64,000 nt of DNA, taken from assembly GCF_027111255.2 (NCBI RefSeq), contig NZ_CP114285.2, positions 4,340,001 to 4,404,000 of the forward strand, read 5' to 3'. This stretch comes from Flavobacterium flavigenum (GTDB lineage Bacteria; Bacteroidota; Bacteroidia; Flavobacteriales; Flavobacteriaceae). The position numbers and the translations under genes are program-made. Positions 8,468-17,473 of this stretch are shown here, piece by piece. Under the pieces are notes generated by a model that saw nothing but the letters and a program-made list of their open reading frames with translations, did no database searches and had not been told where the DNA came from. Position 1 is the first letter of the stretch; every line of letters begins with the position of its first letter.

Positions 8468-8501
8468 GCCAAAATACAGTACAAGTTCGCAGTATTATGG
8501 C
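8468..8501. promoter_or_regulatory. Inverted repeat in divergent intergenic region
   Basis: GCCAAAATAC (8468-8477) and GTATTATGGC (8492-8501) are inverted with 9 of 10 positions matching. It sits between the divergent TonB receptor and FAD/Fe-S oxidoreductase genes, ~65 bp upstream of the latter's promoter. It may be an operator or a chance dyad. Confidence 0.3.
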
Positions 8502-8564
8502 GTAAACATTGAAAAATTAGAGGCTAATTTTCTTAATTTAGAATAAAAACAAAGGAAATAAGAG

Positions 8565-8572
8565 TATTTTTG
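8565..8572 (+). promoter_or_regulatory. Candidate -7 box TATTTTTG for the FAD/Fe-S oxidoreductase
   Basis: Matches TAnnTTTG, 46 bp upstream of the ATG. An upstream TTTA at the outer edge of the usual spacing is a weak -33 match. Confidence 0.5.
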
Positions 8573-8618
8573 TAACCGAAAAAACACATCCGTTTTAGGT
8601 TATAAAATTCAAATCAGA

Positions 8619-11525
8619 ATGTCAATAATTAAGGAGTTAGAACAATTGTCTGCATCATTAGAAGGAACACTTTTATATGATGATCTTCATAAAACACTTT
8701 ATTCAACCGATGCGTCGGTGTACCGGATTAAACCCAATGCGGTGGCTATCCCGAAAACGACCGAAGATATTGTTAAACTAATAAAGTTTGCAGCCAATCA
8801 TAAAATGTCGGTTACACCGAGAACTGCGGGAACTTCTCTGGCAGGCCAGGCAGTAGGAGAAGGATTGGTAATTGATGTCTCGAAAAATTTTACTAAAATT
8901 ATTTCGTTTGATGCCGAAAAGAAAACCGTAACCGTTCAGCCCGGTGTCATTCGCGATGAGCTGAATTTATTTCTAAAACCTCACGGAGTATTTTTTGCAC
9001 CAATTACATCAACCTCAAACCGCGCAATGATTGGCGGAATGGTGGGAAATAATTCATCCGGGACGACTTCAATTCGATATGGAGTTACACGTGATAAAAT
9101 TGCAGAAGTAAAAGCAATTTTGAGCGACGGTTCAGAAGTGGTTTTTACAGATCTGACTTCGGCTGAATTTATCGAAAAGACCAAATGCGATACTTTAGAA
9201 AATAAAATATACAAAACGATTTACGATGAGCTTTCGATAAAAGAAGCGCAGGAAGAAATTGTAAAAGAATTTCCAAAGCCTGAAATTCACCGTAGAAATA
9301 CCGGTTATGCCGTTGATATTCTGCTGAAATCGGAATTATTTGGCGGAACAGAACCAACAATCAATCTAGGAAAACTGCTTTGTGGAAGCGAAGGAACTTT
9401 GGCTTTTACAACCGAAGTAACACTAAAAGTAGATGATCTTCCGCCTGCTCACAGTATAATGGTTGTTGGACATTATCATACGATTCAGGAATCGTTAGAG
9501 TCGGTTGTGGTGGCGATGAAACATCATTTGTATACTTGTGAAATGATTGATGATACCATTTTAGATTGTACTAAAACGAATCGGGAACACGTAAAAAACA
9601 GGTTCTTTTTGCAGGGTGAACCTAAAGCAATTATGATGTTTGAGGTTGCTGCGCATACTTTGGAAGAGGCCGAAAAACAAGCCGATGCTTTAATTGCCGA
9701 TTTAGAAAAAAACAATTTTGGTTATGCCAATGTAAAGATTTACGGTGCTGATATTGACAAAGCCAACGAACTCAGAAAAGCCGGTCTTGGACTTTTAGGA
9801 AGTATTGTTGGCGATAATAAAGCAGCTGACTCTATTGAAGATACGGCGGTTGAATTGAGCGATTTGCCGGCTTATATTGCAGAGTTTTCAGCAATGATGT
9901 TAAGTCACGGTCAGGAAGCGATTTATTATGCTCATGCGGGTGCGGGAGAATTACACCTTCGTCCGGTTTTGAATCTGAAGAAAACTGAAGATCTAAAACT
10001 ATTTAGAACCATTGCAACCGAAGTGGCGCATTTGGTAAAAAAATACAGAGGTTCGCTGAGTGGTGAACATGGGGACGGAATTGTGCGTGGTGAGTTTATT
10101 CCGTTTATGATTGGTGAGAAAAATTACGAATTACTGAAAAGAATCAAACTGGCATTCGATCCAAATTCGGTTTTGAATATCGGGAAAATTGTCAATGCCG
10201 GAAAAATGGACGAAAATCATCGTGTAGTTTCGGGCAGAGATGAACCGGACATCAAAACATTTCAGGATTTCTCAGACAGTTTGGGGATTTTACGCGCGGC
10301 CGAAAAGTGTAACGGTTCCGGTGACTGCCGAAAACTGCCGTCAGCTGGAGGAGCGATGTGTCCGAGTTATCGTGCAACCAAAAATGAAAAGGAAACAACA
10401 CGTGCCAGAGCCAATGCGTTACGGGAATATTTAACCTATTCTGAAAAAGAAAATAAATTCGATCAAAAAGAATTATACGAAGTTTTTGAGTTGTGCGTAA
10501 GCTGTAAAGCCTGCGCCAGCGAATGTCCGAGTAATGTGGATGTAGCGACTTTAAAAGCCGAATTTTTATACCAATATCAAAAAGCAAACGGGTTCTCAAC
10601 CCGAAATAAAATTTTTGCCAACAACGCCAAACTGAACAAGATGGGAAGTAAATTCCCGGCAATTACGAATTTTATTTCGAATCAGTCCTTCGTTAAAAAA
10701 TCAATGGGAATTGCATCTGAAAGACAAGTTCCGTTACTGGCAAAAAAGACTTTTAGAAAATGGTTCCAAAATCATAAGCCTTCAACTACAGATTTTCCGA
10801 ACGGAAGATTGTATTTGTTCGTAGATGAATTCACGAATTATTATGATGTGAATATCGGAATCGATGCTTTCGAATTATTGACAAAATTAGGGTATCAGGT
10901 TTTGGTTATTGATCACGAAGAAAGCGGAAGAGCGTATCTTTCGAAAGGTTTTTTGGAAGAAGCCAGGAAAATTGCCAATCATAATATAAACCTTTTTAAA
11001 GATCTGGTTTTAGGAAATGCACCTTTGGTTGGAATAGAACCTTCGGCAATTTTGACTTTCAGGGATGAATACCTCCGTTTGGCAGACAATAAAGAAGAAG
11101 CGGAGAAACTTTCACATAATACATTTACAATTGAAGAATTCTTTAAAAAAGAAATCATCGACGGAAAAATCACCCCTGATTCTTTTTCAGAAGAAACCAA
11201 AGAAATTAAAATCCACGGTCATTGCCATCAAAAATCATTGAGTTCTGTTGAGGCGACATTTGCCATGCTGAATCTGCCTAAAAATAATACGGTTACGATT
11301 TACAATTCGGGCTGCTGCGGAATGGCAGGCTCTTTTGGTTATGAAAAGGAACATTATAATGTGAGTATGCAGATGGGAGAAGATACACTTTTCCCAAAAG
11401 TTCGTAATACAGCCGAAAATGTAAAAATCGCTGCTGCAGGAACAAGCTGCCGTCATCAGATTTATGATGGAACGAAGAGAGAGGCTCAGCATCCGGTTTC
11501 AATTTTAAGAAGTTGTTTAAAATAA
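8619..11525 (+). CDS. FAD-linked oxidase with fused Fe-S/CCG domain (D-lactate dehydrogenase-like)
   Basis: 968 aa. Residues ~35-270 are the PCMH-type FAD-binding domain (PRTAGTSLAGQAVGEG, GGMVGNNSSG, LLCGSEGTL). Residues ~275-525 are the FAD-oxidase C-terminal domain with SGEHGDGIVRGEF. Fe-S binding follows: Cys564, Cys570, Cys581 in the CNGSGDC...MCPSY segment and a ferredoxin-type cluster Cys626-x2-Cys629-x2-Cys632-x3-Cys636. The C-terminal third is a CCG (GlpC/GlcF-type) domain with HGHCHQKSL and YNSGCCGMAGSFG. Such fusions oxidise D-lactate, D-2-hydroxyglutarate or glycolate and pass electrons to quinone. The exact substrate cannot be decided here. The next gene begins 15 bp downstream and may be co-transcribed. 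Confidence 0.9.
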   Translation: MSIIKELEQLSASLEGTLLYDDLHKTLYSTDASVYRIKPNAVAIPKTTEDIVKLIKFAANHKMSVTPRTAGTSLAGQAVGEGLVIDVSKNFTKIISFDAEKKTVTVQPGVIRDELNLFLKPHGVFFAPITSTSNRAMIGGMVGNNSSGTTSIRYGVTRDKIAEVKAILSDGSEVVFTDLTSAEFIEKTKCDTLENKIYKTIYDELSIKEAQEEIVKEFPKPEIHRRNTGYAVDILLKSELFGGTEPTINLGKLLCGSEGTLAFTTEVTLKVDDLPPAHSIMVVGHYHTIQESLESVVVAMKHHLYTCEMIDDTILDCTKTNREHVKNRFFLQGEPKAIMMFEVAAHTLEEAEKQADALIADLEKNNFGYANVKIYGADIDKANELRKAGLGLLGSIVGDNKAADSIEDTAVELSDLPAYIAEFSAMMLSHGQEAIYYAHAGAGELHLRPVLNLKKTEDLKLFRTIATEVAHLVKKYRGSLSGEHGDGIVRGEFIPFMIGEKNYELLKRIKLAFDPNSVLNIGKIVNAGKMDENHRVVSGRDEPDIKTFQDFSDSLGILRAAEKCNGSGDCRKLPSAGGAMCPSYRATKNEKETTRARANALREYLTYSEKENKFDQKELYEVFELCVSCKACASECPSNVDVATLKAEFLYQYQKANGFSTRNKIFANNAKLNKMGSKFPAITNFISNQSFVKKSMGIASERQVPLLAKKTFRKWFQNHKPSTTDFPNGRLYLFVDEFTNYYDVNIGIDAFELLTKLGYQVLVIDHEESGRAYLSKGFLEEARKIANHNINLFKDLVLGNAPLVGIEPSAILTFRDEYLRLADNKEEAEKLSHNTFTIEEFFKKEIIDGKITPDSFSEETKEIKIHGHCHQKSLSSVEATFAMLNLPKNNTVTIYNSGCCGMAGSFGYEKEHYNVSMQMGEDTLFPKVRNTAENVKIAAAGTSCRHQIYDGTKREAQHPVSILRSCLK

Positions 11526-11540
11526 CGAAGGTTTTAATTT

Positions 11541-12500
11541 ATGTATATAAAATTTTGTTTTAGCATCATTCTATTCACAACACTTTTAGCGAAAGCACAA
11601 AATAGAGTAGATTGTTCAAAATGTTCATTGGAACTCATTGATGAAACTAAACTGGAAAATGAAGATTTGAATGCTTTAAAATTACTAAAAAACGAGATTT
11701 ACGCCCGAAAGGGTTATGTATTTTCAAATCCTGAATATGCTGATTATTTCAAAAAATATAGTTGGTATAAGCCTGTATATGATAATAAAAGTATTGTTTA
11801 TTCGGATATTGAAAAAAGGAATGTTGCAATCCTGTCGCAAAAAATCAATGAAATTTCGCAGTTTATTTCGACTGAAAATAATAGTAAATACAAAATTATT
11901 TCAGAAGAAAAGATAAATGAAATTTTTCCAAAAGAAAAAAGAAAAGAATTAGGTATAAATTTTAATATCTGGAAAGTTTACGATTATAAGGATAAAGCGG
12001 GACAGTATTATTTAGTTTTAACAGAAAACAAATTTAAAGAGCCAGTTGGTGGAAATGTTTTTAATAATTCGGTCAAAGCATTAAATTTTAAAATACAGGA
12101 CAATGGTTTGATTAAAACTTTTGAAACAAATGATGCCAAAGATAAGGAAGAAGAAAGTGTATGGTTTTGGACAAGATATATCTATGTCGAAGATTTTGAT
12201 AATGACGGCATCATAGAGCCAACGATCATTTATGGCACCAGCGGTTATAATGGTTATAGTGATGGAAGAATCAAAATCCTATTGTATTATAAGGGTAAAA
12301 AAATTGGAGTGCGAATTCAAAATGGCGTTTTAGATGATGAAAGAAATCTTAAGATAGACGCCGATTTTTATGCTCTGCCAAAGAAAATACAGGATAAAAT
12401 TGTGGAGCAAATGGAGTTAATGGTCGAAAATAACCACTCTATTTTGCCGTATGGATGGCAAAAAAAGATGGCAAAAAAAATGACTTTTATTGAAGAATAA
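11541..12500 (+). CDS. Exported YARHG-domain protein
   Basis: 319 aa with an N-terminal signal peptide ending LLAKAQ. Residues ~42-88 contain the YARHG-type motif LKNEIYARKGYVFSNPEY followed by YFKKYSWYKP, a small extracytoplasmic domain of unknown function common in Bacteroidota. The C-terminal half has YVEDFDNDGIIEPTIIYG, an Asp-rich repeat-like loop resembling calcium-binding blade motifs, and a charged tail. It lies 15 bp after the FAD/Fe-S oxidoreductase gene and before a convergent terminator. The role is unknown; it is probably periplasmic or surface-exposed. Confidence 0.7.
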   Translation: MYIKFCFSIILFTTLLAKAQNRVDCSKCSLELIDETKLENEDLNALKLLKNEIYARKGYVFSNPEYADYFKKYSWYKPVYDNKSIVYSDIEKRNVAILSQKINEISQFISTENNSKYKIISEEKINEIFPKEKRKELGINFNIWKVYDYKDKAGQYYLVLTENKFKEPVGGNVFNNSVKALNFKIQDNGLIKTFETNDAKDKEEESVWFWTRYIYVEDFDNDGIIEPTIIYGTSGYNGYSDGRIKILLYYKGKKIGVRIQNGVLDDERNLKIDADFYALPKKIQDKIVEQMELMVENNHSILPYGWQKKMAKKMTFIEE

Positions 12501-12541
12501 TTTCATAAAAAAATCTTTCAATCTTCGTGAGAAAAAAATAG

Positions 12542-12595
12542 TGCCCCAGATTAAAAAGATTAAATAATCTGTGTAAATCTATTTAATCTGGGGCA
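12542..12595. terminator. Convergent terminator between YARHG and oxidoreductase genes
   Basis: TGCCCCAGATTAAA (12542-12555) pairs with TTTAATCTGGGGCA (12582-12595), followed by an A-run on one side and preceded by A-rich DNA on the other. It is suited to both converging genes. Confidence 0.75.
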
Positions 12596-12600
12596 AAAAA

Positions 12601-13752
12601 TTATAAAACTATTTTCTTCCCGGTTTCAGCAGCTTTGTAAATTGCATTGATAATTTTAATGTCTTTCAGTCCTTCCTCACCTGTAATATGGTCAGGAAGC
12701 TTTTTGTTTGCGAGCAACACTTTAGAAATTTCATCCAATTGTTTTTGCTGTTGTTTGATTGGAGGAAATTTAAGAGGCCCTTTTGATGTCTTTCCCTCAT
12801 AAGGTCCGTAACTGAGACCAGGACTTAATTCGAAAGAGCCATAATCAGCAGATGCGTAGGTTCTGTCAATATTATAACCACAAGAAGTAGTGCCATTAGC
12901 CATTGCGCCACTCGGAAATACCATTTGCCAGGAAATGCTTTCTTCTGTTTCTGAAAATCGGTTTTTATCGTTTATTGTACCAAACTGTGCAGTAACCGAA
13001 ATCGGTTCTTCCCCTAAAATATACCGGCTGGCCTGTATGCAGTAAATTCCCAGATCCATTAAAGGACCGCCACCTGATAATTTTTTATTTAGTCTCCAGT
13101 TCGACGGACTATTTATATCTACCGGTTTTTTGGCAATGGTGTCATATGTTTTGTATCCCAGGGATGATTCGATGTATCGTACCTGTCCAAAAACTTTCTC
13201 TTGTCCTAATCTTTTAATTTCTAAATGAGTTGGTTCGTAATGCAAGCGGTACCCAATAGCTAACTGCACCTTATTATCATTGCAGGCTTTGATCATTTCT
13301 TCGCATTCTTTGACGTCAATTGCCATTGGTTTTTCAGTTATAACATGCTTTCCTGCTTTTGCTGAACGAATAACGAAATCTTTATGCATGCTGTTCGGCA
13401 GGATAACGTAAACCATGTCGATATCTTTATTTTTTATGATGTCATCGAAATTTTCATAATTATAGATATTCTTGTCGGGAATATTGTATTTCTCTTTCCA
13501 TTTAATTGCTTTTGAAGGGGTTCCGGTCACTATTCCTGCAAGATTGCAATACTCAGATCCCTGCATAGATTCGGCTACAATATTGGCATAAATGCCCAAG
13601 CCACAAAGGGCAAGATTTATTTTTCTTCCATTATAAGGAATATGTTCTGGTTCGGCTGCAGATAAAAAAGAAGGAATACTTGTCGCAATAACTGAAGCAC
13701 CAACACCAATTCCGAATTTGTTTACAAATGAACGTCTGGATATTTTTTCCAT
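12601..13752 (-). CDS. Tat-exported Gfo/Idh/MocA family oxidoreductase
   Basis: 383 aa. It opens with a twin-arginine signal, SRRSFV at residues 5-10, followed by a hydrophobic stretch and SAAEP, so a folded cofactor-loaded enzyme is exported to the periplasm. Residues ~40-165 are the Rossmann NAD(P)-binding domain (LALCGLGIYANIVAESM, then VITEKPMAIDVKECEEMI with the conserved EKP). Residues ~170-380 are the C-terminal dimerisation and substrate domain (GGGPLMDLGIYCIQ). It resembles glucose-fructose oxidoreductase types with tightly held NADP. The sugar or inositol substrate is unknown. It is monocistronic in appearance. Confidence 0.88.
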   Translation of the reverse strand: MEKISRRSFVNKFGIGVGASVIATSIPSFLSAAEPEHIPYNGRKINLALCGLGIYANIVAESMQGSEYCNLAGIVTGTPSKAIKWKEKYNIPDKNIYNYENFDDIIKNKDIDMVYVILPNSMHKDFVIRSAKAGKHVITEKPMAIDVKECEEMIKACNDNKVQLAIGYRLHYEPTHLEIKRLGQEKVFGQVRYIESSLGYKTYDTIAKKPVDINSPSNWRLNKKLSGGGPLMDLGIYCIQASRYILGEEPISVTAQFGTINDKNRFSETEESISWQMVFPSGAMANGTTSCGYNIDRTYASADYGSFELSPGLSYGPYEGKTSKGPLKFPPIKQQQKQLDEISKVLLANKKLPDHITGEEGLKDIKIINAIYKAAETGKKIVL

Positions 13753-13969
13753 AAATTTTGTCTTTATACGATATTAAATTATAATTTTAGTAGTTTCAAA
13801 AAATGAATATTTATATTTCTTGTGAATGATTTTTTGAATATAATTATCTTCAAATTAAACGATTATAATTTTATTGTCCTAAAAAAGCGACATATTTATT
13901 GGTGAAAATAATTAAGAAAATTTGTGCAATTCTGCACGAAAAATAAGTCAGATAAACAAAATCGTTTTA

Positions 13970-13977
13970 TATATTTG
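13970..13977 (+). promoter_or_regulatory. Candidate -7 box TATATTTG for the APC permease
   Basis: Perfect TAnnTTTG, 80 bp upstream of the ATG, with no convincing -33 partner. The remaining 304-bp intergenic region is AT-rich without other recognisable structure apart from a small dyad around 13923-13938 (GTGCA/TGCAC). Confidence 0.35.
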
Positions 13978-14056
13978 ATTTCAGGATAATTTTTGCATTA
14001 TTTGCAAAATAAAAGCCCAAAGTCTGAAATTTATCAATTTAAAACCAGAATCACAT

Positions 14057-15991
14057 ATGGCGTTGTCAGGTTTATTCCGCAAAAAAACAGTACAGGATAT
14101 TTTAAACCAGGTTGCAAAGAATGAAGCAGATGGTCATAATGCATTAGGGAAGCATTTAACTGCAAGGGATTTAACTGCTTTTGGAATTGCAGCTATTATT
14201 GGTGCAGGAATTTTTAGTACCATCGGAAAAGCAAGTGCAGATGGGGGGCCTGCTGTTATTTTTCTGTTTTTATTTACCGCATTAGCGTGTAGTTTTGCCG
14301 CTTTTGCTTACGCCGAATTTGCTTCAATGGTTCCGGTTTCCGGAAGTGCTTATACCTATTCTTATGTTGCTTTTGGCGAATTAATTGCGTGGATTATAGG
14401 TTGGGCCTTAATTATGGAATACGCCGTAGGAAATATAACGGTTGCCATATCCTGGAGTGATTATTTTACAGGATTACTGCAAAGTCGCGGAGTTAATTTG
14501 CCACAGTGGATTCAGATGGATTATTTAACCGCTTCAAACGGTTTTAAAGATGCAATGGCCCTGATGCAGGGAGGAAAAACTTTCGAAAATTTAGATGCAG
14601 GATTACAGGCGGCTTATATGGCCTGGACTACCGCACCAACAATTGGTTCTTTTCATTTTGTAGCTGATTTGCCGGCTTTGTTTATTATCGTACTAATTAC
14701 CGCTTTGGTGTATCGCGGAATGAAAGAATCACGTAACGCCAGTAACTTAATGGTTGTAGTGAAACTTTGTATCGTACTTTTAGTAATTGCTGTTGGAGTT
14801 TTTTATGTGGATACAACCAATTGGAATCCGTTTGCGCCAAATGGTGTAAGTGGGGTTTTAAAAGGAGTTTCTGCTGTTTTCTTTGCTTACATAGGTTTTG
14901 ATGCGATTTCAACCACCGCAGAGGAATGTAAAAATCCACAGCGTGATTTACCACGCGGGATGATGTGGGCAATTATTATCTGTACCATCTTATACATTGC
15001 CATTGCCTTGGTTTTAACCGGAATGGTCAAATACAACGAATTAAATGTCGGCGACCCGTTAGCATTTGTTTTTGAAAAATTAGACTTAAAATGGATGTCT
15101 GGCATTATTGCAGTAAGTGCTGTCATTGCAATGGCAAGTGTTTTACTGGTTTTTCAGATGGGGCAGCCTCGTATCTGGATGAGTATGAGCCGTGACGGAT
15201 TATTGCCAAAGAAATTTTCTACAGTGCATCCAAAATTCAAAACACCTTCTTTTGCTACCATTGTAACAGGTTTTGTAGTGGCTGTTCCGGCTTTATTTTT
15301 AAACCTGACAATGGTAACCGATCTATGCAGTATCGGGACTTTGTTTGCCTTTGTACTGGTTTGTGCAGGCGTTTTGGTGTTGCAGAATAAACCTGAAATT
15401 CCAAGGGGAAAATTCAAAACACCTTATGTAAATTCTAAATACATTTTGCCGGTTTTAATGATTGCTGGATTGTACTATGCTTTTGCTTTCAATACTAAAG
15501 CAACAATGGCTTTTATTAATAATGAAGCACAGATTTACGATGCAACTTCTATAGTAACTTCTTTGGATAAAGAAGAGTCGGTTAAAGTTTTCGATTATTT
15601 AAAAGGGATAGACGTTAATAATAAAACGGCGAAAACTTCAGATTTAGAACATTTATTGGGGCAATATCAGGACGATGAAGTAAAATATACCGAAGTTGTA
15701 AAAGAACTGCCGATCAGGCATTCTCTTAAATACGAATCAGGTTTCAGCTTATTCAAGCATAAAATTCCAATGTGGATTTTCCTTATCGTATTAGTTGGAT
15801 TAGCCGTTTGGGCATTTAGAAAAAATTTATCTTTGATTCCGCTTTTAGGACTTATATGCTGTCTTTATATGATGGCGGAGTTAAGTGTGTGGAACTGGAT
15901 TTACTTTACCATCTGGTTATTAATCGGGCTTTTAATTTATTTTACTTATAGCCGAAAAAATAGTAAACTCAATACTCAGGTTGTGAGTTAG
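14057..15991 (+). CDS. APC-family (cationic amino acid type) permease
   Basis: 644 aa inner-membrane transporter with 12-14 predicted helices. The first helix has the APC unwound-helix motif GAGIFSTIG (residues ~52-60). FFAYIGFDAISTTAEECKNP (~276-295) is the conserved helix 6 region followed by the PQRDLPRG loop typical of the CAT/YfnA group. It likely takes up amino acids by proton symport; substrate unknown. It is longer than the usual ~480-500 aa because of an ~85-residue hydrophilic insertion at ~485-568 before the last helices. A strong hairpin terminator follows, so it is a single-gene unit. Confidence 0.9.
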   Translation: MALSGLFRKKTVQDILNQVAKNEADGHNALGKHLTARDLTAFGIAAIIGAGIFSTIGKASADGGPAVIFLFLFTALACSFAAFAYAEFASMVPVSGSAYTYSYVAFGELIAWIIGWALIMEYAVGNITVAISWSDYFTGLLQSRGVNLPQWIQMDYLTASNGFKDAMALMQGGKTFENLDAGLQAAYMAWTTAPTIGSFHFVADLPALFIIVLITALVYRGMKESRNASNLMVVVKLCIVLLVIAVGVFYVDTTNWNPFAPNGVSGVLKGVSAVFFAYIGFDAISTTAEECKNPQRDLPRGMMWAIIICTILYIAIALVLTGMVKYNELNVGDPLAFVFEKLDLKWMSGIIAVSAVIAMASVLLVFQMGQPRIWMSMSRDGLLPKKFSTVHPKFKTPSFATIVTGFVVAVPALFLNLTMVTDLCSIGTLFAFVLVCAGVLVLQNKPEIPRGKFKTPYVNSKYILPVLMIAGLYYAFAFNTKATMAFINNEAQIYDATSIVTSLDKEESVKVFDYLKGIDVNNKTAKTSDLEHLLGQYQDDEVKYTEVVKELPIRHSLKYESGFSLFKHKIPMWIFLIVLVGLAVWAFRKNLSLIPLLGLICCLYMMAELSVWNWIYFTIWLLIGLLIYFTYSRKNSKLNTQVVS

Positions 15992-16010
15992 AAGTAAAAA
16001 GGTATATGTG

Positions 16011-16043
16011 AAAAACCGTTTTGAAATATTCAAAACGGTTTTT
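16011..16043 (+). terminator. Terminator after APC permease
   Basis: AAAAACCGTTTTGAA (16011-16025) pairs perfectly with TTCAAAACGGTTTTT (16029-16043), with a 3-base loop and T-run. Confidence 0.85.
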
Positions 16044-16095
16044 GCATTTTTATTCTTTTGTGTAAATATTCTTATGTTTTAAAACTGCTTTTCCC

Positions 16096-16103
16096 TAAGT
16101 TTG
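16096..16103 (+). promoter_or_regulatory. Candidate -7 box TAAGTTTG for the DUF695 gene
   Basis: Perfect TAnnTTTG match 34 bp before the ATG; no clear -33 box. Confidence 0.45.
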
Positions 16104-16137
16104 TTTTTAGTAAAATTTTAAATTTAATTTTTAATAA

Positions 16138-17241
16138 ATGGGTTTTCTTGATAAACTATTGGGCAAAAAAGAGGCTTCAATACAATATGATAATGATTTT
16201 TGGAACTGGTTTCTAAAATATGAAAAACAGTTTTTTAAAGCTGTAAAAAATGGAGATAATATACACAAAGATTTTTTCGATAAACTGGCTCCAAGGCTGG
16301 ATGAAATTCATGATGGAATTTACTTTCTTACCGGAATGTTTGACGACCAGACTGCTGAATTAGTTCTGACACCTGATGGTGTAATCAAGAATATTTATGT
16401 TATTGAAGAACTTATAAATAATGCGCCAAAGATTGAGGGCTGGAGATTTTCTGCCCTTAAACCCGCATCAGATATAAAAGATGTAAGTATTAATTATGAA
16501 GGTTTTAAAATCAACAAAGACAATTTAAAGTTTTATCCAAATATTCATGAAGGTTATCCTGATGAAATAGACTTAACTATCATTTATGATGGCTTTATTG
16601 AAGAAAAAAAAGGAGAATTAATAAATGGAGTATACATTTTCCTCGACAATTATTTAGGAGAACTGCATTCGGTTACTTTAATTGATAATATGAAAGTTGT
16701 CGGATCAGAAGGTGTTTCAGAAGAATTAATTCCGATTGAAAAATTAAAAGATTATTTAATTTGGAGAGAAAAAGAATTTGTTGAGAAATATGAAGGAACC
16801 AGGCACAATACTGAAAATGATAATTATTCAGGTTTTGAGTCTAATATAAAAGATGGAGGAATTGTTATAGCTTTGATGAATACAGACCTTTTAAATTGGG
16901 ATCAAAAAGCATCTCATCCTTGGATGTTCATTATTACCATTCCTTTTGATGGAAGTAGTAATAACAACGGAATGCCTGATAATGAAACTTATCAGTTATT
17001 AAATGTAATTGAAGATCAAATCATGTTAGACCTAAAAGATTTGGAAGGCTATTTAAATGTAGGCAGAGAAACATTAGCAAACAAAAGAGAAATCTTTTTT
17101 GCTTGTAAGGATTTCAGAAAACCTACAAAAGTGGCAGATGAATTAATTAAAAGATATAACAGCGTTTTTGAAATAACCTACGAAATCTACAAAGACAAAT
17201 ATTGGCAAACCTTTAAACACTATAAGCCGAGACTAGATTAA
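16138..17241 (+). CDS. DUF695 domain-containing cytoplasmic protein
   Basis: 367 aa with no signal peptide. The N-terminus (MGFLDKLLGKKEAS) is followed by a ~200-residue acidic/aromatic region of unknown family (DFWNWFLKYEKQFFK). The C-terminal ~130 residues match the DUF695 pattern: WMFIITIPFDG, a NETYQLLNVIEDQI segment, NVGRETLANKREIFFACKDF and ITYEIYKDKYWQTFKHYKP. DUF695 proteins have no assigned function. The gene stands alone between two promoter/terminator units, ~230 bp upstream of lpdA. The call rests on remembered motif layout only. Confidence 0.65.
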   Translation: MGFLDKLLGKKEASIQYDNDFWNWFLKYEKQFFKAVKNGDNIHKDFFDKLAPRLDEIHDGIYFLTGMFDDQTAELVLTPDGVIKNIYVIEELINNAPKIEGWRFSALKPASDIKDVSINYEGFKINKDNLKFYPNIHEGYPDEIDLTIIYDGFIEEKKGELINGVYIFLDNYLGELHSVTLIDNMKVVGSEGVSEELIPIEKLKDYLIWREKEFVEKYEGTRHNTENDNYSGFESNIKDGGIVIALMNTDLLNWDQKASHPWMFIITIPFDGSSNNNGMPDNETYQLLNVIEDQIMLDLKDLEGYLNVGRETLANKREIFFACKDFRKPTKVADELIKRYNSVFEITYEIYKDKYWQTFKHYKPRLD

Positions 17242-17415
17242 GGAAAGAATTTTACGATTGTTTTAGTTTCACATATTCCGGGTTTAAATTTATAATTTTA
17301 AGAATCAAATTTATCCGATTTTATAAAATCCAAATTCATTAATCAAAAATCAAAAAAGAATCACTTTCTTTTCGAAAATTAAATAAATCATAACAAAAAA
17401 CCTGAAGCTTTAAAC

Positions 17416-17444
17416 TTTAAACAAAACTTTATTCCTTAATTTTG
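17416..17444 (+). promoter_or_regulatory. Promoter for lpdA
   Basis: -7 box TAATTTTG at 17437-17444 with an upstream TTTA at 17416-17419 (17-base spacing), 29 bp before the ATG. Confidence 0.6.
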
Positions 17445-17473
17445 TAGCACTAAAAATAAAAAACAGAAAAACT

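Noticed and set aside
10252..10662. 136-aa open frame antisense to the FAD/Fe-S oxidoreductase
   Set aside because: Lies wholly inside a gene with all conserved motifs on the other strand; a frame shadow.
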